Notes: generated from the sequence alone by a model not told the origin. 64,000 nt of DNA from Selenomonas sp. AB3002 (GCF_000702545.1 NZ_JNIO01000008.1:682001-746000); one strand, 5' to 3'; positions 44,365-54,173 are shown, counted from the first letter of the stretch. Program-made: numbers and translations.

Positions 44365-45213
44365 TCAGCTTTCCTTCCAGAGCTTGGTTCTGAGGATCTG
44401 GTAATAATCCTTGTCTTGGAACTTCACTATACTGGCCTGAACCTTTGACTTGCGTACCATGACCTCATCCCCGGGCAGCAGGCGGAAGCTTTCCTGCCCG
44501 TCAAAGGTCACCAGTATATCCTGATGCACTGCCGCAATCTTGATATGCACCACATCATCCTCGCCTATGACCAGAGGCCGCATATTGAAGGTATGCGCAC
44601 AGATGGGCGTCAGCAGCAGGGCTGGTATGCTGGGACTCATGATAGGTCCTCCTGCTGACAGTGAGTAAGCTGTGGAGCCCGTAGGTGAGGAAACAATGAT
44701 ACCGTCGGCCTTGTAGTCTATCAGGTGCACCCTGTTGATGGCCAGCCCCAGGTGCAGCATGCGGGCTACTCCCCCCTTGGTTATCACCACGTCATTGATG
44801 GCATGGCCCAAAAAGCGGCTTTCTCCCTCGCTCTCCACATAACCTGCCAGCAGGAGTCTGTGCTCAATGCGGTAATCACGTTCCAGGATGCGCTGAAGCA
44901 TAACCTCCAGCTCTCCCAGCTCAATGTCTGCCATAAATCCCAGGGTGCCAAGATTGATGCCACAGACAGGCACCTGGTGGCTGCCATAGCGCCTGCATAC
45001 CCCCAGCAAGGTGCCGTCTCCCCCCAGGCTCAGAGCTATATCTGCCCTCTGCTTTTCTATCTCTGCTACCCCGTACTCCTCCAGGCCAAAAAACCTCGAT
45101 TCGTCCAAGGGGAGCATCAGCTCCGCCTCTCTTTCCCTGTAAAAGGAAATGATTTTTTTCAGTACCTCACCGGCAGCGGGCTTATCCACATTTGGAAAGA
45201 CGGCTATTCTCAT
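44365..45213 (-). CDS. nadK: NAD kinase
   Basis: 282 residues. The GGDGTLLGVCR motif, NLGTLGFMADIE and DGIIVSSPTGSTAYSLSAGGP are complete. It phosphorylates NAD to NADP. ATG 45213 has GGAG six bases upstream. Confidence 0.95.
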   Translation of the reverse strand: MRIAVFPNVDKPAAGEVLKKIISFYREREAELMLPLDESRFFGLEEYGVAEIEKQRADIALSLGGDGTLLGVCRRYGSHQVPVCGINLGTLGFMADIELGELEVMLQRILERDYRIEHRLLLAGYVESEGESRFLGHAINDVVITKGGVARMLHLGLAINRVHLIDYKADGIIVSSPTGSTAYSLSAGGPIMSPSIPALLLTPICAHTFNMRPLVIGEDDVVHIKIAAVHQDILVTFDGQESFRLLPGDEVMVRKSKVQASIVKFQDKDYYQILRTKLWKES

Positions 45214-45247
45214 CAATGGCTCCAATCCCTCCCCTTCAGGGTTCCTG

Positions 45248-46075
45248 TTACTTGTCCAGGGCAGCGTGAGCCTCCCTTACGACTTCCTCTGCCAGGTTTT
45301 CTTCTATCTCCTGGCCCCCAGCTGCTCCCTTGAACAGCCAGACCAGATACTCGATATTTCCCTCGGGCCCCTTGACGGGGGAGAAAGTAAGCCCCCGGAC
45401 GGCAAAACCCAGTTCCTTGCTGAAGGTCACAATCCTTTCCACGACTTCAAGATGTATGGCAGGATCGCGTACCACGCCTTTCTTGCCCACCTTATCCTTG
45501 CCAGCTTCAAACTGCGGCTTGATAAGGGCGGCTATCTCCCCACCGTCTTTAAGCAGCTCATAGGCCACGGGCAACACCTTGGTCAGGGAGATGAAGGCCA
45601 CATCGATGGAGGCAAAGTCCAGAGGACCTTCCAGCATTTCCAGGGTCACATTGCGGATGTTGGTGCGCTCCATGTTCACCACCCGCTCATCCGTCCTGAG
45701 CTTCCAGGCCAGCTGTCCGTAGCCCACGTCAATGGCGTAGACCTTCACAGCGCCGTTCTGCAGCATGCAGTCCGTGAAACCTCCGGTAGAAGCGCCGATA
45801 TCAGCAGCCACCTTTCCCGTCAGGGAAAGGCCGAAAGTCTCCATGGCCTTGGCCAGCTTGAGTCCTCCGCGGCTTACGTAAGGAATGTCATTTCCCAAAA
45901 GCCTTATTTCAGCTTCGCGCTTCACGGTAGTACCGGCTTTGTCCACCTTCTGGCCATCCACCAGCACTTCTCCCGCCATGATCATGCGCTTGGCTCGTTC
46001 CCGGCTGCCCGCCAGGCCTTTTTCCACCAGCAGTATATCTAATCTTTCCTTTGGCATTTTCTTTTCCTTGCTCAC
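45248..46075 (-). CDS. tlyA: TlyA family rRNA 2'-O-methyltransferase (hemolysin A-like)
   Basis: 275 residues. The S4 RNA-binding domain is residues 8-70 (RLDILLVEKGLAGSRERAKR), and an FtsJ-like domain follows with VAADIGASTGGFTDCMLQNG, VYAIDVGYGQLAWKL and IDVAFISL. GTG start overlaps the dxs stop as GTGA. Its homologues methylate 16S and 23S rRNA. Confidence 0.92.
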   Translation of the reverse strand: MSKEKKMPKERLDILLVEKGLAGSRERAKRMIMAGEVLVDGQKVDKAGTTVKREAEIRLLGNDIPYVSRGGLKLAKAMETFGLSLTGKVAADIGASTGGFTDCMLQNGAVKVYAIDVGYGQLAWKLRTDERVVNMERTNIRNVTLEMLEGPLDFASIDVAFISLTKVLPVAYELLKDGGEIAALIKPQFEAGKDKVGKKGVVRDPAIHLEVVERIVTFSKELGFAVRGLTFSPVKGPEGNIEYLVWLFKGAAGGQEIEENLAEEVVREAHAALDK

Positions 46076-47955
46076 TTTGAAATAGTCTGTATTCTTGCCA
46101 GAACCTTTTCAGCCACAGCTTCTGGCGTCAATCCCACCAGCTCCAGGAGTTCCTTGCGGCTGCCCTGCTCCACAAAAGCGTCAGGCAGGCCGAAACGCAT
46201 AAGACCTGCGGCAAGATCCTTGTCCAGCAGGAATTCGGCCACAGCAGAGCCAAAGCCCCCGGCCAGCACATTTTCTTCCAGAGTTACCAGCAGCTGCTTG
46301 CTTTGCCCCAGCTGCAACAAGAGCTCCTCATCAAGAGGCTTGACGAACCGCATATTCACCAGTGCGGCCTTTACCCCCTGTTTTGACAGCAGGTCTGCAG
46401 CCTTAGCCGCCACCTCGTTCATGGTTCCCACCGCCAGGAAGGCAATCTCACCCTCCTCAGAGATAACCTCAGCCCTGCCCAGGGGCACATCTGAAAATTC
46501 CTGCTGGATTTCCACGCCCAGACCTGCCCCGCGAGGGTAACGTACTGCCGTGGGCGTATCCATGGCAACGGCCTTGCCCAGCATCTGCCTGAGCTCGTTT
46601 TCATCCTTGGGAACAAAGACAGTCATATTGGGCATCTGCCGCAGATAGGCAAGGTCAAAGACTCCGTGATGAGTAGGACCATCCTCCCCTACCAGCCCAG
46701 CCCTGTCCAGGCAGAGGGTCACAGGCAGATTTTGCAGGCACACATCATGCAGCAGCTGGTCATAGGCACGCTGGGCAAAGGTGGAATAGAGAGCCACCAC
46801 TGGATGCTTGCCATCAGCTGCCAATCCTGCCGCCATAGTCACAGCATGTTCCTCGGCTATGCCCACATCCAGGAACCTGCGGGGATATTCATCCTTGAAG
46901 GCGCTGAGACCTGTGCCGGAAGGCATAGCTGCTGTGATGGCTACCAGTTCCGGCCTTTTCTCTGCCAGTTCCAGCAGAGCTTTGCTGAATACCGATGTAT
47001 AAGAAGGTGCTCCCCCGGATTTTTTCGCCGTTTCTCCCGTGGCCAGGTCAAATTTTCCCACCCCGTGGAACTTGCCGGGATTGTCTTCAGCAGGAGCGTA
47101 CCCCTTTCCCTTCATGGTATGCACATGAATCAGCAGGAGACCATTCATCTCCCGCACCTTGTTGAACACATCCTGAAGCAGGCTGATGTTATGTCCATCC
47201 AGAGGCCCCAGATAACTGAAGCCCATTTCCTCAAAGAGGGCTCCTGGCACCAGCACGGAGCGTATGCCATCCTTGATCTGGTTGGCAGTTTTCAGCACTT
47301 TGCTGCCAATGCGGGGAATGCTTGACAAAAGCTCCTCCACATCGTGCTTGGCCTGCTTGTACTGGGGGGCCAGACGTATGCGGGAAAGGTACTCGCTCAT
47401 GGCCCCCACGTTCTTGTCAATGGACATTTCATTGTCATTCAAGATGACGATAAGGTCCCGCCCCAACTGTCCTGCGTGATTCAGGGCCTCGAAGGCCTCC
47501 CCCCCCGTGAGGGCGCCATCCCCGATCACCGCAATCACCTTATTGCGGCGGCCGCTCAAATCACGTGAGATGGCCATGCCCAGGGCAGCGGAAATCGAAG
47601 TGCTGGCGTGACCCACGCCAAAGGCATCATAAGGAGATTCAAACCTGTTGGGAAAGCCTGTAATGCCCCCCTTTTGCCGCAGGGTGGAAAATCTGTCCTT
47701 CCTGCCAGTGAGGATCTTATGTGTATAGGCCTGGTGTCCCACATCCCAAATGAGCTTGTCCTGAGGGAATTTGAAGACGCTGTAAAGAGCCAGGGTCAGT
47801 TCCACCGTTCCCAGGCTGGGGGCCAGGTGCCCGCCATTTTTAGCTACGGTTTCCGTAATGAGCTGGCGGATTTCCTGAGCCAGATTTTCCAGCTCAAAGA
47901 GAGAGTATTTCTTTAAATCCTCCGGCTGACCTAGCTTATCAAGCAGTGGATACAT
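46072..47955 (-). CDS. dxs: Dxs, 1-deoxy-D-xylulose-5-phosphate synthase
   Basis: 627 residues, thiamine-diphosphate enzyme that starts the MEP isoprenoid pathway. TPP motif: GDGALTGGEAFEALNHAG...NDN (IGDGALTGGEAFEA and VILNDNEMSI); the mid-region has HTMKGKGY, and the transketolase domain has DVGIAEEHAVTMAAGLA and DRAGLVGEDGPTHHGVFD. Start chosen at ATG 47955 with AGGA nine bases before. It follows ispA. Confidence 0.96.
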   Translation of the reverse strand: MYPLLDKLGQPEDLKKYSLFELENLAQEIRQLITETVAKNGGHLAPSLGTVELTLALYSVFKFPQDKLIWDVGHQAYTHKILTGRKDRFSTLRQKGGITGFPNRFESPYDAFGVGHASTSISAALGMAISRDLSGRRNKVIAVIGDGALTGGEAFEALNHAGQLGRDLIVILNDNEMSIDKNVGAMSEYLSRIRLAPQYKQAKHDVEELLSSIPRIGSKVLKTANQIKDGIRSVLVPGALFEEMGFSYLGPLDGHNISLLQDVFNKVREMNGLLLIHVHTMKGKGYAPAEDNPGKFHGVGKFDLATGETAKKSGGAPSYTSVFSKALLELAEKRPELVAITAAMPSGTGLSAFKDEYPRRFLDVGIAEEHAVTMAAGLAADGKHPVVALYSTFAQRAYDQLLHDVCLQNLPVTLCLDRAGLVGEDGPTHHGVFDLAYLRQMPNMTVFVPKDENELRQMLGKAVAMDTPTAVRYPRGAGLGVEIQQEFSDVPLGRAEVISEEGEIAFLAVGTMNEVAAKAADLLSKQGVKAALVNMRFVKPLDEELLLQLGQSKQLLVTLEENVLAGGFGSAVAEFLLDKDLAAGLMRFGLPDAFVEQGSRKELLELVGLTPEAVAEKVLARIQTISK

Positions 47956-47969
47956 AAAAGCACTTCCTG

Positions 47970-48845
47970 TCATTTATTTCTTTTCAGCAGGTATTCTACA
48001 AGTTCCCGCAGGAAACCTGCCTTCTCACCCAGGGGTGCCAGGGCCGCCACAGCACCCTCCACCGTTTCTTGAGCCAGCTTTCTGGCCTCATCCAGTGAGG
48101 TCAGGGTCACATAAGTTGATTTGTCGTTGCGCTCATCACTGCCCACGGGCTTGCCGATGACTGCTTCATCCCCGGTCACATCCAGTATATCATCCGTGAT
48201 CTGGAAAGCCAGGCCGAACTTGTCTGCATAAGTGGTGAGGGCGGCAAGCTCCTCCTCCGAGGCCCCAGCCAGCATGGCACCGCTGCGGATAGCGGCGTGG
48301 AAGAGTGCTCCCGTCTTGCCCATGTGAAGGCGTTTGAGGGTGTCCATATCTATCTTTTGGCCCTCAGCTTCCAGATCCATGGCCTGGCCTCCCACCATGC
48401 CGCTCTGGCCGGCAGCCAGGGCAAACTCCTTCAGCACTGCCAGCTTGACGGAAGGCTCAGCTTCCTGCCGCAGGACAACCTCAAAGGCCAGGGTCAGCAG
48501 GGCATCCCCTGCCAGAATGGCCATGCCGTCTCCATAAACCTTGTGATTGGTCAGCTTGCCCCGGCGATAGTCATCGTTATCCATGGCAGGCAGATCATCG
48601 TGAATCAGGGAATATGTATGTATCATTTCCATGGCACAGCCTGCCGTAAGATAATCCGTGCCTTTGCCGCCTACGGCATCAGCAGCTGCCATAAGCAGCA
48701 TGGGGCGCATCCTCTTGCCGCCTGCCATGAGGCTGTACTCCATGGCAGCTCCTAATTTGGCATCCAGGGAAGGATTGGCCTTCAATTCCTTTTCCAGCTG
48801 TGCTTCAACTAACTGCAGACGTTCCTGCCAGATTTCCTTCAGCAT
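47970..48845 (-). CDS. ispA: IspA-type farnesyl/geranylgeranyl diphosphate synthase
   Basis: 291 residues of the trans-prenyltransferase family. First Asp-rich motif: LIHDDLPAMDNDD; second: FQITDDILDVTGD. GGKRMRPMLLM binds substrate. It lies between xseB and dxs, the usual position. Confidence 0.95.
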   Translation of the reverse strand: MLKEIWQERLQLVEAQLEKELKANPSLDAKLGAAMEYSLMAGGKRMRPMLLMAAADAVGGKGTDYLTAGCAMEMIHTYSLIHDDLPAMDNDDYRRGKLTNHKVYGDGMAILAGDALLTLAFEVVLRQEAEPSVKLAVLKEFALAAGQSGMVGGQAMDLEAEGQKIDMDTLKRLHMGKTGALFHAAIRSGAMLAGASEEELAALTTYADKFGLAFQITDDILDVTGDEAVIGKPVGSDERNDKSTYVTLTSLDEARKLAQETVEGAVAALAPLGEKAGFLRELVEYLLKRNK

Positions 48846-48846
48846 T

Positions 48847-49086
48847 TTATTTCTCCTCTATGACCAGTTCTTCTTCTGCTATTTCTCCCTGATTTTCCTG
48901 CACCATAAGGTCCATGGCCTTCTCGGCCCGATCCAGGGCTTTCAGGCAGGACTGGGATAGGGTAACTCCTTCGGAATAGGCTGCCATCAGATCCTTGAGG
49001 CTCATATCGCCCTTTTCCATAGCCTCTACAATCTCTTCCAACCGGGAGAGGGATTCCTCAAAGGGCAATTCTTTTTTTCTCGGCAT
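48847..49086 (-). CDS. xseB: Exodeoxyribonuclease VII small subunit
   Basis: 79 residues, helical. LPFEESLSRLEEIVEAMEKG is the family signature, and LMAAYSEGVTLSQSCLKAL follows. ATG 49086 has GAAGGAT upstream; a start three codons earlier would overlap xseA. Confidence 0.93.
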   Translation of the reverse strand: MPRKKELPFEESLSRLEEIVEAMEKGDMSLKDLMAAYSEGVTLSQSCLKALDRAEKAMDLMVQENQGEIAEEELVIEEK

Positions 49087-49091
49087 AACTA

Positions 49092-50294
49092 TCATCCTTC
49101 CTGCCCAGTGAGGGATTCAATCCTGGCACTGAGTGAACCATCCTTCAAAGTAACCTTGATCAGGCTGCCTGCAGCAGCTTCCCTGACGCTTGAAAGGACC
49201 TTGCCCTCCTGCTCCACTATGCCGTAGCCGCGCCTGAGCACCTGCACGGGACTAAGCATTTCAAGCTTCTCCATAGCCACTTCCAGGCCATGCTGCTTCT
49301 CCGTCATAGCCGTCCTGGTTCCCTGCTGCAGTTTCAATACAGCCATGTCCAGTCTTTGGCGCCTGGAGGCCAATAGTTTCTGCGGTTCCTTCAGGGCAGG
49401 ACGCTGCATGAGATGCAGAAGCCGTTTCCTGCAGTCTGCCAGCTCGCTTTCGGCCCCACGAGTGAGCCTGGCTGAAAGCATCAGCAGATATCTCTGCAAT
49501 TCCTCCCTGTCCGGCACGGCCAGTTCTGCCGCCTGTGAGGGGGTAGCGGCCCGTTGGTCGCTGACAAAATCTATCAGGGTGAAATCAGTCTCATGGCCCA
49601 CCGCAGAAATCACGGGAATCCGGGAGGCGAAGACAGCCCTGACTACGATTTCCTCATTGAAAGCCTGCAAGTCCTCCATGGAGCCGCCGCCACGTCCTAC
49701 AATCAGGGTGTCCACAGGGTAGCTGCGGTTGAAGAACTCTATAGCCTGGACAATCTGCTCAGCTGCCCCCTCCCCCTGCACCTGCACAGGGTAAAGCACT
49801 AGCTGCACCATGGGCCAGCGACGGGACGATACATGGTATATATCCCTGAGCACAGCCCCTGCCAATGAGGTCACCACACCAATCTTCCTGGGGAATCTGG
49901 GCAGAGGCTTTTTATGTGCTTCTGCAAAAAGCCCTTCAGCTGAAAGCTTCTCCTTGAGCTGCTCAAAAGCCAGTGCCAAATCTCCAGTACCCTCAGGCAC
50001 AAGGGATTCAGTATAAAGCTGATAGACCCCGTCACGCTCATAGACGGCCATGCTTCCTCCTGCAATGACCTGCAGGCCGTTGACAGGCAGGAAGCGCAGA
50101 TGTTGGGCATAGCTCCTGAACATGACGCATTTCAAAGCCGACAGCTTGTCCTTCAGGGTGAAGTAGCAATGACCGGAAGGATATTGCTTGAAATTGGAAA
50201 TCTCTCCCCTTACCAGCATGTGCTGCAGGGGCAGCTCCCCAGCGATAAGGTTCTTGATATACCTGTTTATCTCACTGACGCTGTGTACTGCCAT
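49092..50294 (-). CDS. xseA: Exodeoxyribonuclease VII large subunit
   Basis: 400 residues. An OB fold leads (SVSEINRYIKNLIAGELPL, VRGEISNFKQYPSGHCYFTL), then the catalytic part RFPRKIGVVTSLAGAVLRDI, ILVGRGGGSMEDL-like VGRGGGSMEDLQAFN and SAVGHETDFTLIDFV. The C-terminal half is a helical extension. ATG 50294 has GGGGG six bases upstream. Confidence 0.95.
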   Translation of the reverse strand: MAVHSVSEINRYIKNLIAGELPLQHMLVRGEISNFKQYPSGHCYFTLKDKLSALKCVMFRSYAQHLRFLPVNGLQVIAGGSMAVYERDGVYQLYTESLVPEGTGDLALAFEQLKEKLSAEGLFAEAHKKPLPRFPRKIGVVTSLAGAVLRDIYHVSSRRWPMVQLVLYPVQVQGEGAAEQIVQAIEFFNRSYPVDTLIVGRGGGSMEDLQAFNEEIVVRAVFASRIPVISAVGHETDFTLIDFVSDQRAATPSQAAELAVPDREELQRYLLMLSARLTRGAESELADCRKRLLHLMQRPALKEPQKLLASRRQRLDMAVLKLQQGTRTAMTEKQHGLEVAMEKLEMLSPVQVLRRGYGIVEQEGKVLSSVREAAAGSLIKVTLKDGSLSARIESLTGQEG

Positions 50295-50373
50295 CACTAT
50301 CCCCCTTAAAGAACTTGCAGCGCAAAAGAGAGGCCAGGCTGCAATCTGCGGTCTGGCCTCCCGGAGTCTAAAC

Positions 50374-50814
50374 TCAATCCGCCTGCTTTTTCACCAGGGC
50401 ATTCAGGATACCATTGATGTAGCGTCCCGATTCATCTGTGCCGAACTTCTTGGCCAGCTCAACTGCCTCATTGATAGCAATGCCGGGAGCCAGCTTTTCC
50501 TCTGCGAAGCACATCTCGAATACGGCCAGGCGCGCCAGATTGCGGTCTACTGCCGCCATGCGGCCCAGCTTCCAGCCTTTGGCATGGGCACTGAGCATTT
50601 CATCAATGGCCCCCAGCTGGCTTCTGGTACCAGCCACTACCATCTCGATATACTGGCGGTCCTTCTTTGTCAGGGTCTCCCCCTCTGCCTCGCCCAAGGC
50701 TGTATCAATGGCCAGGGTTTCATAAGCTGCTTTCTGCTCTTCCACATCAGGACTATTGAAATCTAACTGGAAAAGCGCTTGCAAAGCAACTTCCCTTGCT
50801 TGTCTACGACTCAT
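50374..50814 (-). CDS. nusB: Transcription antitermination factor NusB
   Basis: 146 residues, all-helical. SRRQAREVALQALFQLDFN opens it, and near the end KLAPGIAINEAVELAKKFGT plus GRYINGILNAL close it. It binds boxA in rRNA transcripts with NusE. Confidence 0.94.
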   Translation of the reverse strand: MSRRQAREVALQALFQLDFNSPDVEEQKAAYETLAIDTALGEAEGETLTKKDRQYIEMVVAGTRSQLGAIDEMLSAHAKGWKLGRMAAVDRNLARLAVFEMCFAEEKLAPGIAINEAVELAKKFGTDESGRYINGILNALVKKQAD

Positions 50815-50825
50815 ATCTTCTTTCG

Positions 50826-51119
50826 TTACCTTTCTTTCCTAAAACTGTAATCCGTATAATCTTTGCCCCTGAAGCGCTGGTATCTCACGGGCAGGAAGCG
50901 GGCCAGAGTCTCCTTCAGGTCCAGCCAGGCATCTGCCTTGCTGTCGTATTCATTGCCCAGCCACAGACCTGCCAGTGCCATGAAAATCACGAACAATGTC
51001 TGCCAAAAGCCAAAAATCAGCATGGCCACGGCCAGCATTGCTCCCACCAAAAGCCCCAGGCTGGCGCCACGATGATTATCCCACAGGCTCAGGAGCTCCT
51101 CAAGTATCTTTGCTTTCAT
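50826..51119 (-). CDS. DUF2273 small membrane protein
   Basis: 97 residues. Two membrane segments (about 20-37 and 38-55) follow the conserved opening LLSLWDNHRGASLGLLVG. A soluble tail contains the pattern ETLARFLPVRYQRF. It belongs to the AmaP-Asp23 envelope-stress set. Start is either ATG 51119 or GTG 51128; neither has a good ribosome site. Confidence 0.85.
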   Translation of the reverse strand: MKAKILEELLSLWDNHRGASLGLLVGAMLAVAMLIFGFWQTLFVIFMALAGLWLGNEYDSKADAWLDLKETLARFLPVRYQRFRGKDYTDYSFRKER

Positions 51120-51133
51120 CCGCCTCACCAGCC

Positions 51134-51703
51134 TTAAACCACACGGTGCTTCCTGTCAGGGGCAGCATTGGTGATGTCCGTGATCAGCACTTCCACTGGC
51201 ACCTGGCTGTAACCCAGGATCTTTTCCAGCCGAGCACTTACCAGACCTGAAGCTGCAGCAGACACCTCTGCCACATTGGTTTCCTGACCAATGATCAAAG
51301 CCAGGGAAACAGACAGAGGCTCCCCTTCCCCCTTCCGGGCAGAGCGGACTTTCACCTTGGCATCACGAACTCCCCGAACATCACGCACCAGCTTGTCCAC
51401 CAGACCGCGCACGGCATCCAGGGCTACGCCTACCTCCCCCATAGAGCTTTCCACCATTACCAGTTCCCCTTGGGAAACCGTCTTGGGAGCCTGGCGGCTG
51501 AAGGAAAGCAACATCAAATGCAGGCTGAGGAAAAAGGCAGCTGCCGAAACCGCGATGGTTTCAGTCCGCCCCAGGGCAAAGCGAAGTTCATTGAGCCAGT
51601 AATGTTCAGGCACAATTTGCAGGCACATTGCCAGCACTGCCAAAGAGAGCATGACCAGAAAAAGCGCGAAAACAAATAAGAAAAAGCGATTGATTATCCC
51701 CAT
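51134..51703 (-). CDS. amaP: AmaP-like alkaline shock response membrane anchor
   Basis: 189 residues. Two membrane helices (about 7-29 and 50-70) precede a soluble domain that resembles Asp23 (ELVMVESSMGEVGVALDAVR, GLVDKLVRDVRGVRDAKVK in family style). In Staphylococcus AmaP anchors Asp23 at the membrane. The neighbours DUF2273 and Asp23 complete the trio. Confidence 0.82.
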   Translation of the reverse strand: MGIINRFFLFVFALFLVMLSLAVLAMCLQIVPEHYWLNELRFALGRTETIAVSAAAFFLSLHLMLLSFSRQAPKTVSQGELVMVESSMGEVGVALDAVRGLVDKLVRDVRGVRDAKVKVRSARKGEGEPLSVSLALIIGQETNVAEVSAAASGLVSARLEKILGYSQVPVEVLITDITNAAPDRKHRVV

Positions 51704-51742
51704 CTATCAGGCCTCTCTTCAGTTTGTCAAAACCTTAATCGG

Positions 51743-52144
51743 TTATCTTACCCGCACTTCTTCAGGCTTGTTCTCATCTTCCGGGAAACCTACTCCCTGG
51801 ACGTGAATGTTCACTTCCACCACGGAAAGGCCCGTCATGGTCTCAATGGCCTGTTTCACATTCTCCTGGGCAGCCAGAGCTACATCGGGTATACGCACAC
51901 CATATTTCACGATAATGTAGAGGTCAACGGCAGCTTCCTTCTCGCCCACCTCAACCTTCACGCCCTTGGCAAAATTCCTGCGGCCCAGCATCTCGGCAAT
52001 GCCGCCAGCGATGCCGCCGCTCATGCCGGCAATGCCCTCCACCTCAGTGGCAGCCAGGCCGGCAATGATGCTGACTACTTCATCAGCAATGCGAATGGAG
52101 CCCAGAGAATTATCTTTCCGCACAATTTCCTTTTCGTTTGCCAT
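51743..52144 (-). CDS. Asp23/Gls24 family envelope stress protein
   Basis: 133 residues. It has GSIRIADEVVSIIAGLAATE, then VEGIAGMSGGIAGGIAEML, and at the C-terminus VVEVNIHVQGVGF. The abundant family protein lies under the membrane via AmaP. The next gene on the strand is AmaP, 39 bases on. A strong RBS, CAAGGAGG. Confidence 0.93.
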   Translation of the reverse strand: MANEKEIVRKDNSLGSIRIADEVVSIIAGLAATEVEGIAGMSGGIAGGIAEMLGRRNFAKGVKVEVGEKEAAVDLYIIVKYGVRIPDVALAAQENVKQAIETMTGLSVVEVNIHVQGVGFPEDENKPEEVRVR

Positions 52145-52293
52145 GTTGAAAACCTCCTTGAGCCTTTAGAGTGGCTTCGTATGTTTAATGCATAAAAATA
52201 CTTACTTTACTATCTATTCTATACAGCTGATAAAATTTCCTTCTATGGCATGAAACTAGTTGCAGGAGCACCAGAAAAAACGTGTTGTTACAT

Positions 52294-52328
52294 AAAAACT
52301 GCCGTACCATGCCCTGATGATACGGCAG
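52294..52328 (-). terminator. Terminator of efp
   Basis: Minus strand: CTGCCGTA pairs with TACGGCAG and is followed by TTTTTATG. The efp stop is ten bases upstream. Confidence 0.85.
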
Positions 52329-52337
52329 CTGATTTCT

Positions 52338-52895
52338 TTAAGCGCGCTCGATGTAGTTGCCCGTACGGGTATCAATGCGGAGGGTGTCACCCTCGTTAAC
52401 GAACAGGGGCACACGAACCTCGTAGCCAGTCTCAACTTTGGCCATCTTGGTAGCGCCGGTGGCAGTATTGCCCTTGACGCTGGGCTCGCACTCCACAACC
52501 TTCAGGTTGACAGAGTTCGGCAGGCTGATGCCGATGATGCGGCCCTTGAAGGACTGGAGGGTAACTTCCATGTTCTCCATGAGGTAGTTCAGTGCATCGC
52601 CCAGCTGCTCCTTGTTGAGCTCGGACTGCTCATAGGACTCCATGTCCATGAAAGTATACATGCCATCAGCCTCATAGAGGAACTGCATGTTGCGGTTCTC
52701 CAGATGAGCAGCAGGCATCTTCTCGTTGGGGTTGAAAGTGCGCTCAACCACAGCGCCAGTCTCAACGTTCTTGATCTTGGTGCGAACGAAGGCTGCGCCC
52801 TTGCCCGGCTTCACATGCTGGAAATCTACAATCTGCCAGACACCGCCATCAATCTCGATGGTCAGGCCCGTGCGGAAATCAGTACTGTTAATCAT
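52338..52895 (-). CDS. efp: Elongation factor P
   Basis: 185 residues, three beta-barrel domains. The tip loop HVKPGKGAAFVRTKIKN carries Lys at the modified position (residue 33 region). It relieves ribosome stalling at polyproline. The C-terminal end DTRTGNYIERA is typical. The modifying enzyme is not in this window. Confidence 0.97.
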   Translation of the reverse strand: MINSTDFRTGLTIEIDGGVWQIVDFQHVKPGKGAAFVRTKIKNVETGAVVERTFNPNEKMPAAHLENRNMQFLYEADGMYTFMDMESYEQSELNKEQLGDALNYLMENMEVTLQSFKGRIIGISLPNSVNLKVVECEPSVKGNTATGATKMAKVETGYEVRVPLFVNEGDTLRIDTRTGNYIERA

Positions 52896-52964
52896 TAACT
52901 TACGCCCTCCAAATTTTTAGCGATATGCTACAGTGATGTTACCTATTATAAAATATTTTTCCCG

Positions 52965-54044
52965 TTAATTCAACGGTATTTCTATAAATTCCTTATTGGC
53001 ACGGGTCAAAGCCTCGCTGCCATTCTCAGTCACCAGCACCGTATCCTCAATGCGCAGGCCGCCCCAACCCGGAATATATACTCCCGGCTCATCGGTAACC
53101 AGCATGCCGGGACGCAGGTCATTGCAGGTACTCTTCTTGGAAAGGCGCGGCGACTCGTGGATTTCCAGCCCCAGGCTGTGTCCCAGCCCATGGCCGAAGT
53201 ATTTTCCCAGGTCGTCTTTGTCCAGAGCCTCACGTACGGCCTGGTCCACCGCCTTGCCGGCAGCACCAGGCTTGATAAGGGTCAGTGCCATCTTCTGCGC
53301 CTCCAGCACCTTGCTGTAGATAAAGCGCTGCTTTTCGCTGGCAGGGCCAACGCAGATAGTACGGGTAATATCAGAGCAATAGCCCTGGTACATGCCGCCG
53401 AAATCCATGGTGACAAGCTCCCCTGCCTCTATCACCTTGTCCGTAGCAGTGCCATGGGGCAGGCTGCCACGCAGTCCGGAGGCCACAATGGTAGTGAATG
53501 AAGGCTTCTCAGAGCCGTTTTCCCGCATGGCATTCTCCAGCCGGGCCGCCACAGCCAGTTCCGTGACACCGGGACGGATAAAAGAAAGCACCTCGGCAAA
53601 AGCCTTGTCAGCAATCTCACAGCCCTTGCGGATATAAGAAATCTCCTCCGCATCCTTGATCTCCCGCAGTTTATCCAGATGCAGAGCCGTCCTGAACTCT
53701 ACTCCTTCCAGCAATTCTGTAAGTTTCTGGAAATCATCGTAAATAAGGGCATTGCCCTCGAAAGCAACCTTCCTGCAGCCGAAGGACTTCACCACTTCTG
53801 CCGTCTTGGACAGCAGGCCGTCCTGCTGCTCTACGATTTCAAAGAGCGGTGCCTGCAAGCCGGCCTGCTCGGTGTAACGGTTATCCGTGATAAGGGCCGC
53901 CTTGTCACGGGAAATCACCAGCGTAGTATCATCACCACGAAAGCCGCTGAAGTAATGGAGATTCACGTACTTCGTAACCACCACGGCATCCACTCCCTGT
54001 TCGGCCAACAAGGCACGCACAGCTTCAAGACGGCTCTTTATCAT
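52965..54044 (-). CDS. pepP: Xaa-Pro peptidase (M24 family)
   Basis: 359 residues, two-metal peptidase of the PepQ/PepP group. Metal ligands: VTMDFGGMYQGYCSDITRT (two Asp), GHGLGHSLGLEIHESP (His), VTDEPGVYIPGWGGLRIED (Glu pair). It lies before efp as in other Firmicutes, 69 bases away. Confidence 0.93.
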   Translation of the reverse strand: MIKSRLEAVRALLAEQGVDAVVVTKYVNLHYFSGFRGDDTTLVISRDKAALITDNRYTEQAGLQAPLFEIVEQQDGLLSKTAEVVKSFGCRKVAFEGNALIYDDFQKLTELLEGVEFRTALHLDKLREIKDAEEISYIRKGCEIADKAFAEVLSFIRPGVTELAVAARLENAMRENGSEKPSFTTIVASGLRGSLPHGTATDKVIEAGELVTMDFGGMYQGYCSDITRTICVGPASEKQRFIYSKVLEAQKMALTLIKPGAAGKAVDQAVREALDKDDLGKYFGHGLGHSLGLEIHESPRLSKKSTCNDLRPGMLVTDEPGVYIPGWGGLRIEDTVLVTENGSEALTRANKEFIEIPLN

Positions 54045-54147
54045 AAAAATTACCTCTTTCCATGTAGTTCATCCAATATATTGACATACAAAATATTATA
54101 ACACAGACTTTCAAGTCTTGTCGCTGGCTTTGACACACAATACATAA

Positions 54148-54173
54148 GCGGAAGCGCCATTTGGCACCTCCGC
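54148..54173. terminator. Hairpin between pepP and the C69 peptidase gene, possible terminator
   Basis: An 11-bp stem (GCGGAAGCGCC with GGCACCTCCGC, allowing G-T pairs). The T run is poor on the minus strand, better on the plus strand (AATCTTTTT). Confidence 0.35.

Noticed and set aside
44725-45333. 202-codon plus-strand ORF opposite nadK
   Set aside because: Shadow of nadK and tlyA 3' region with no homology pattern.
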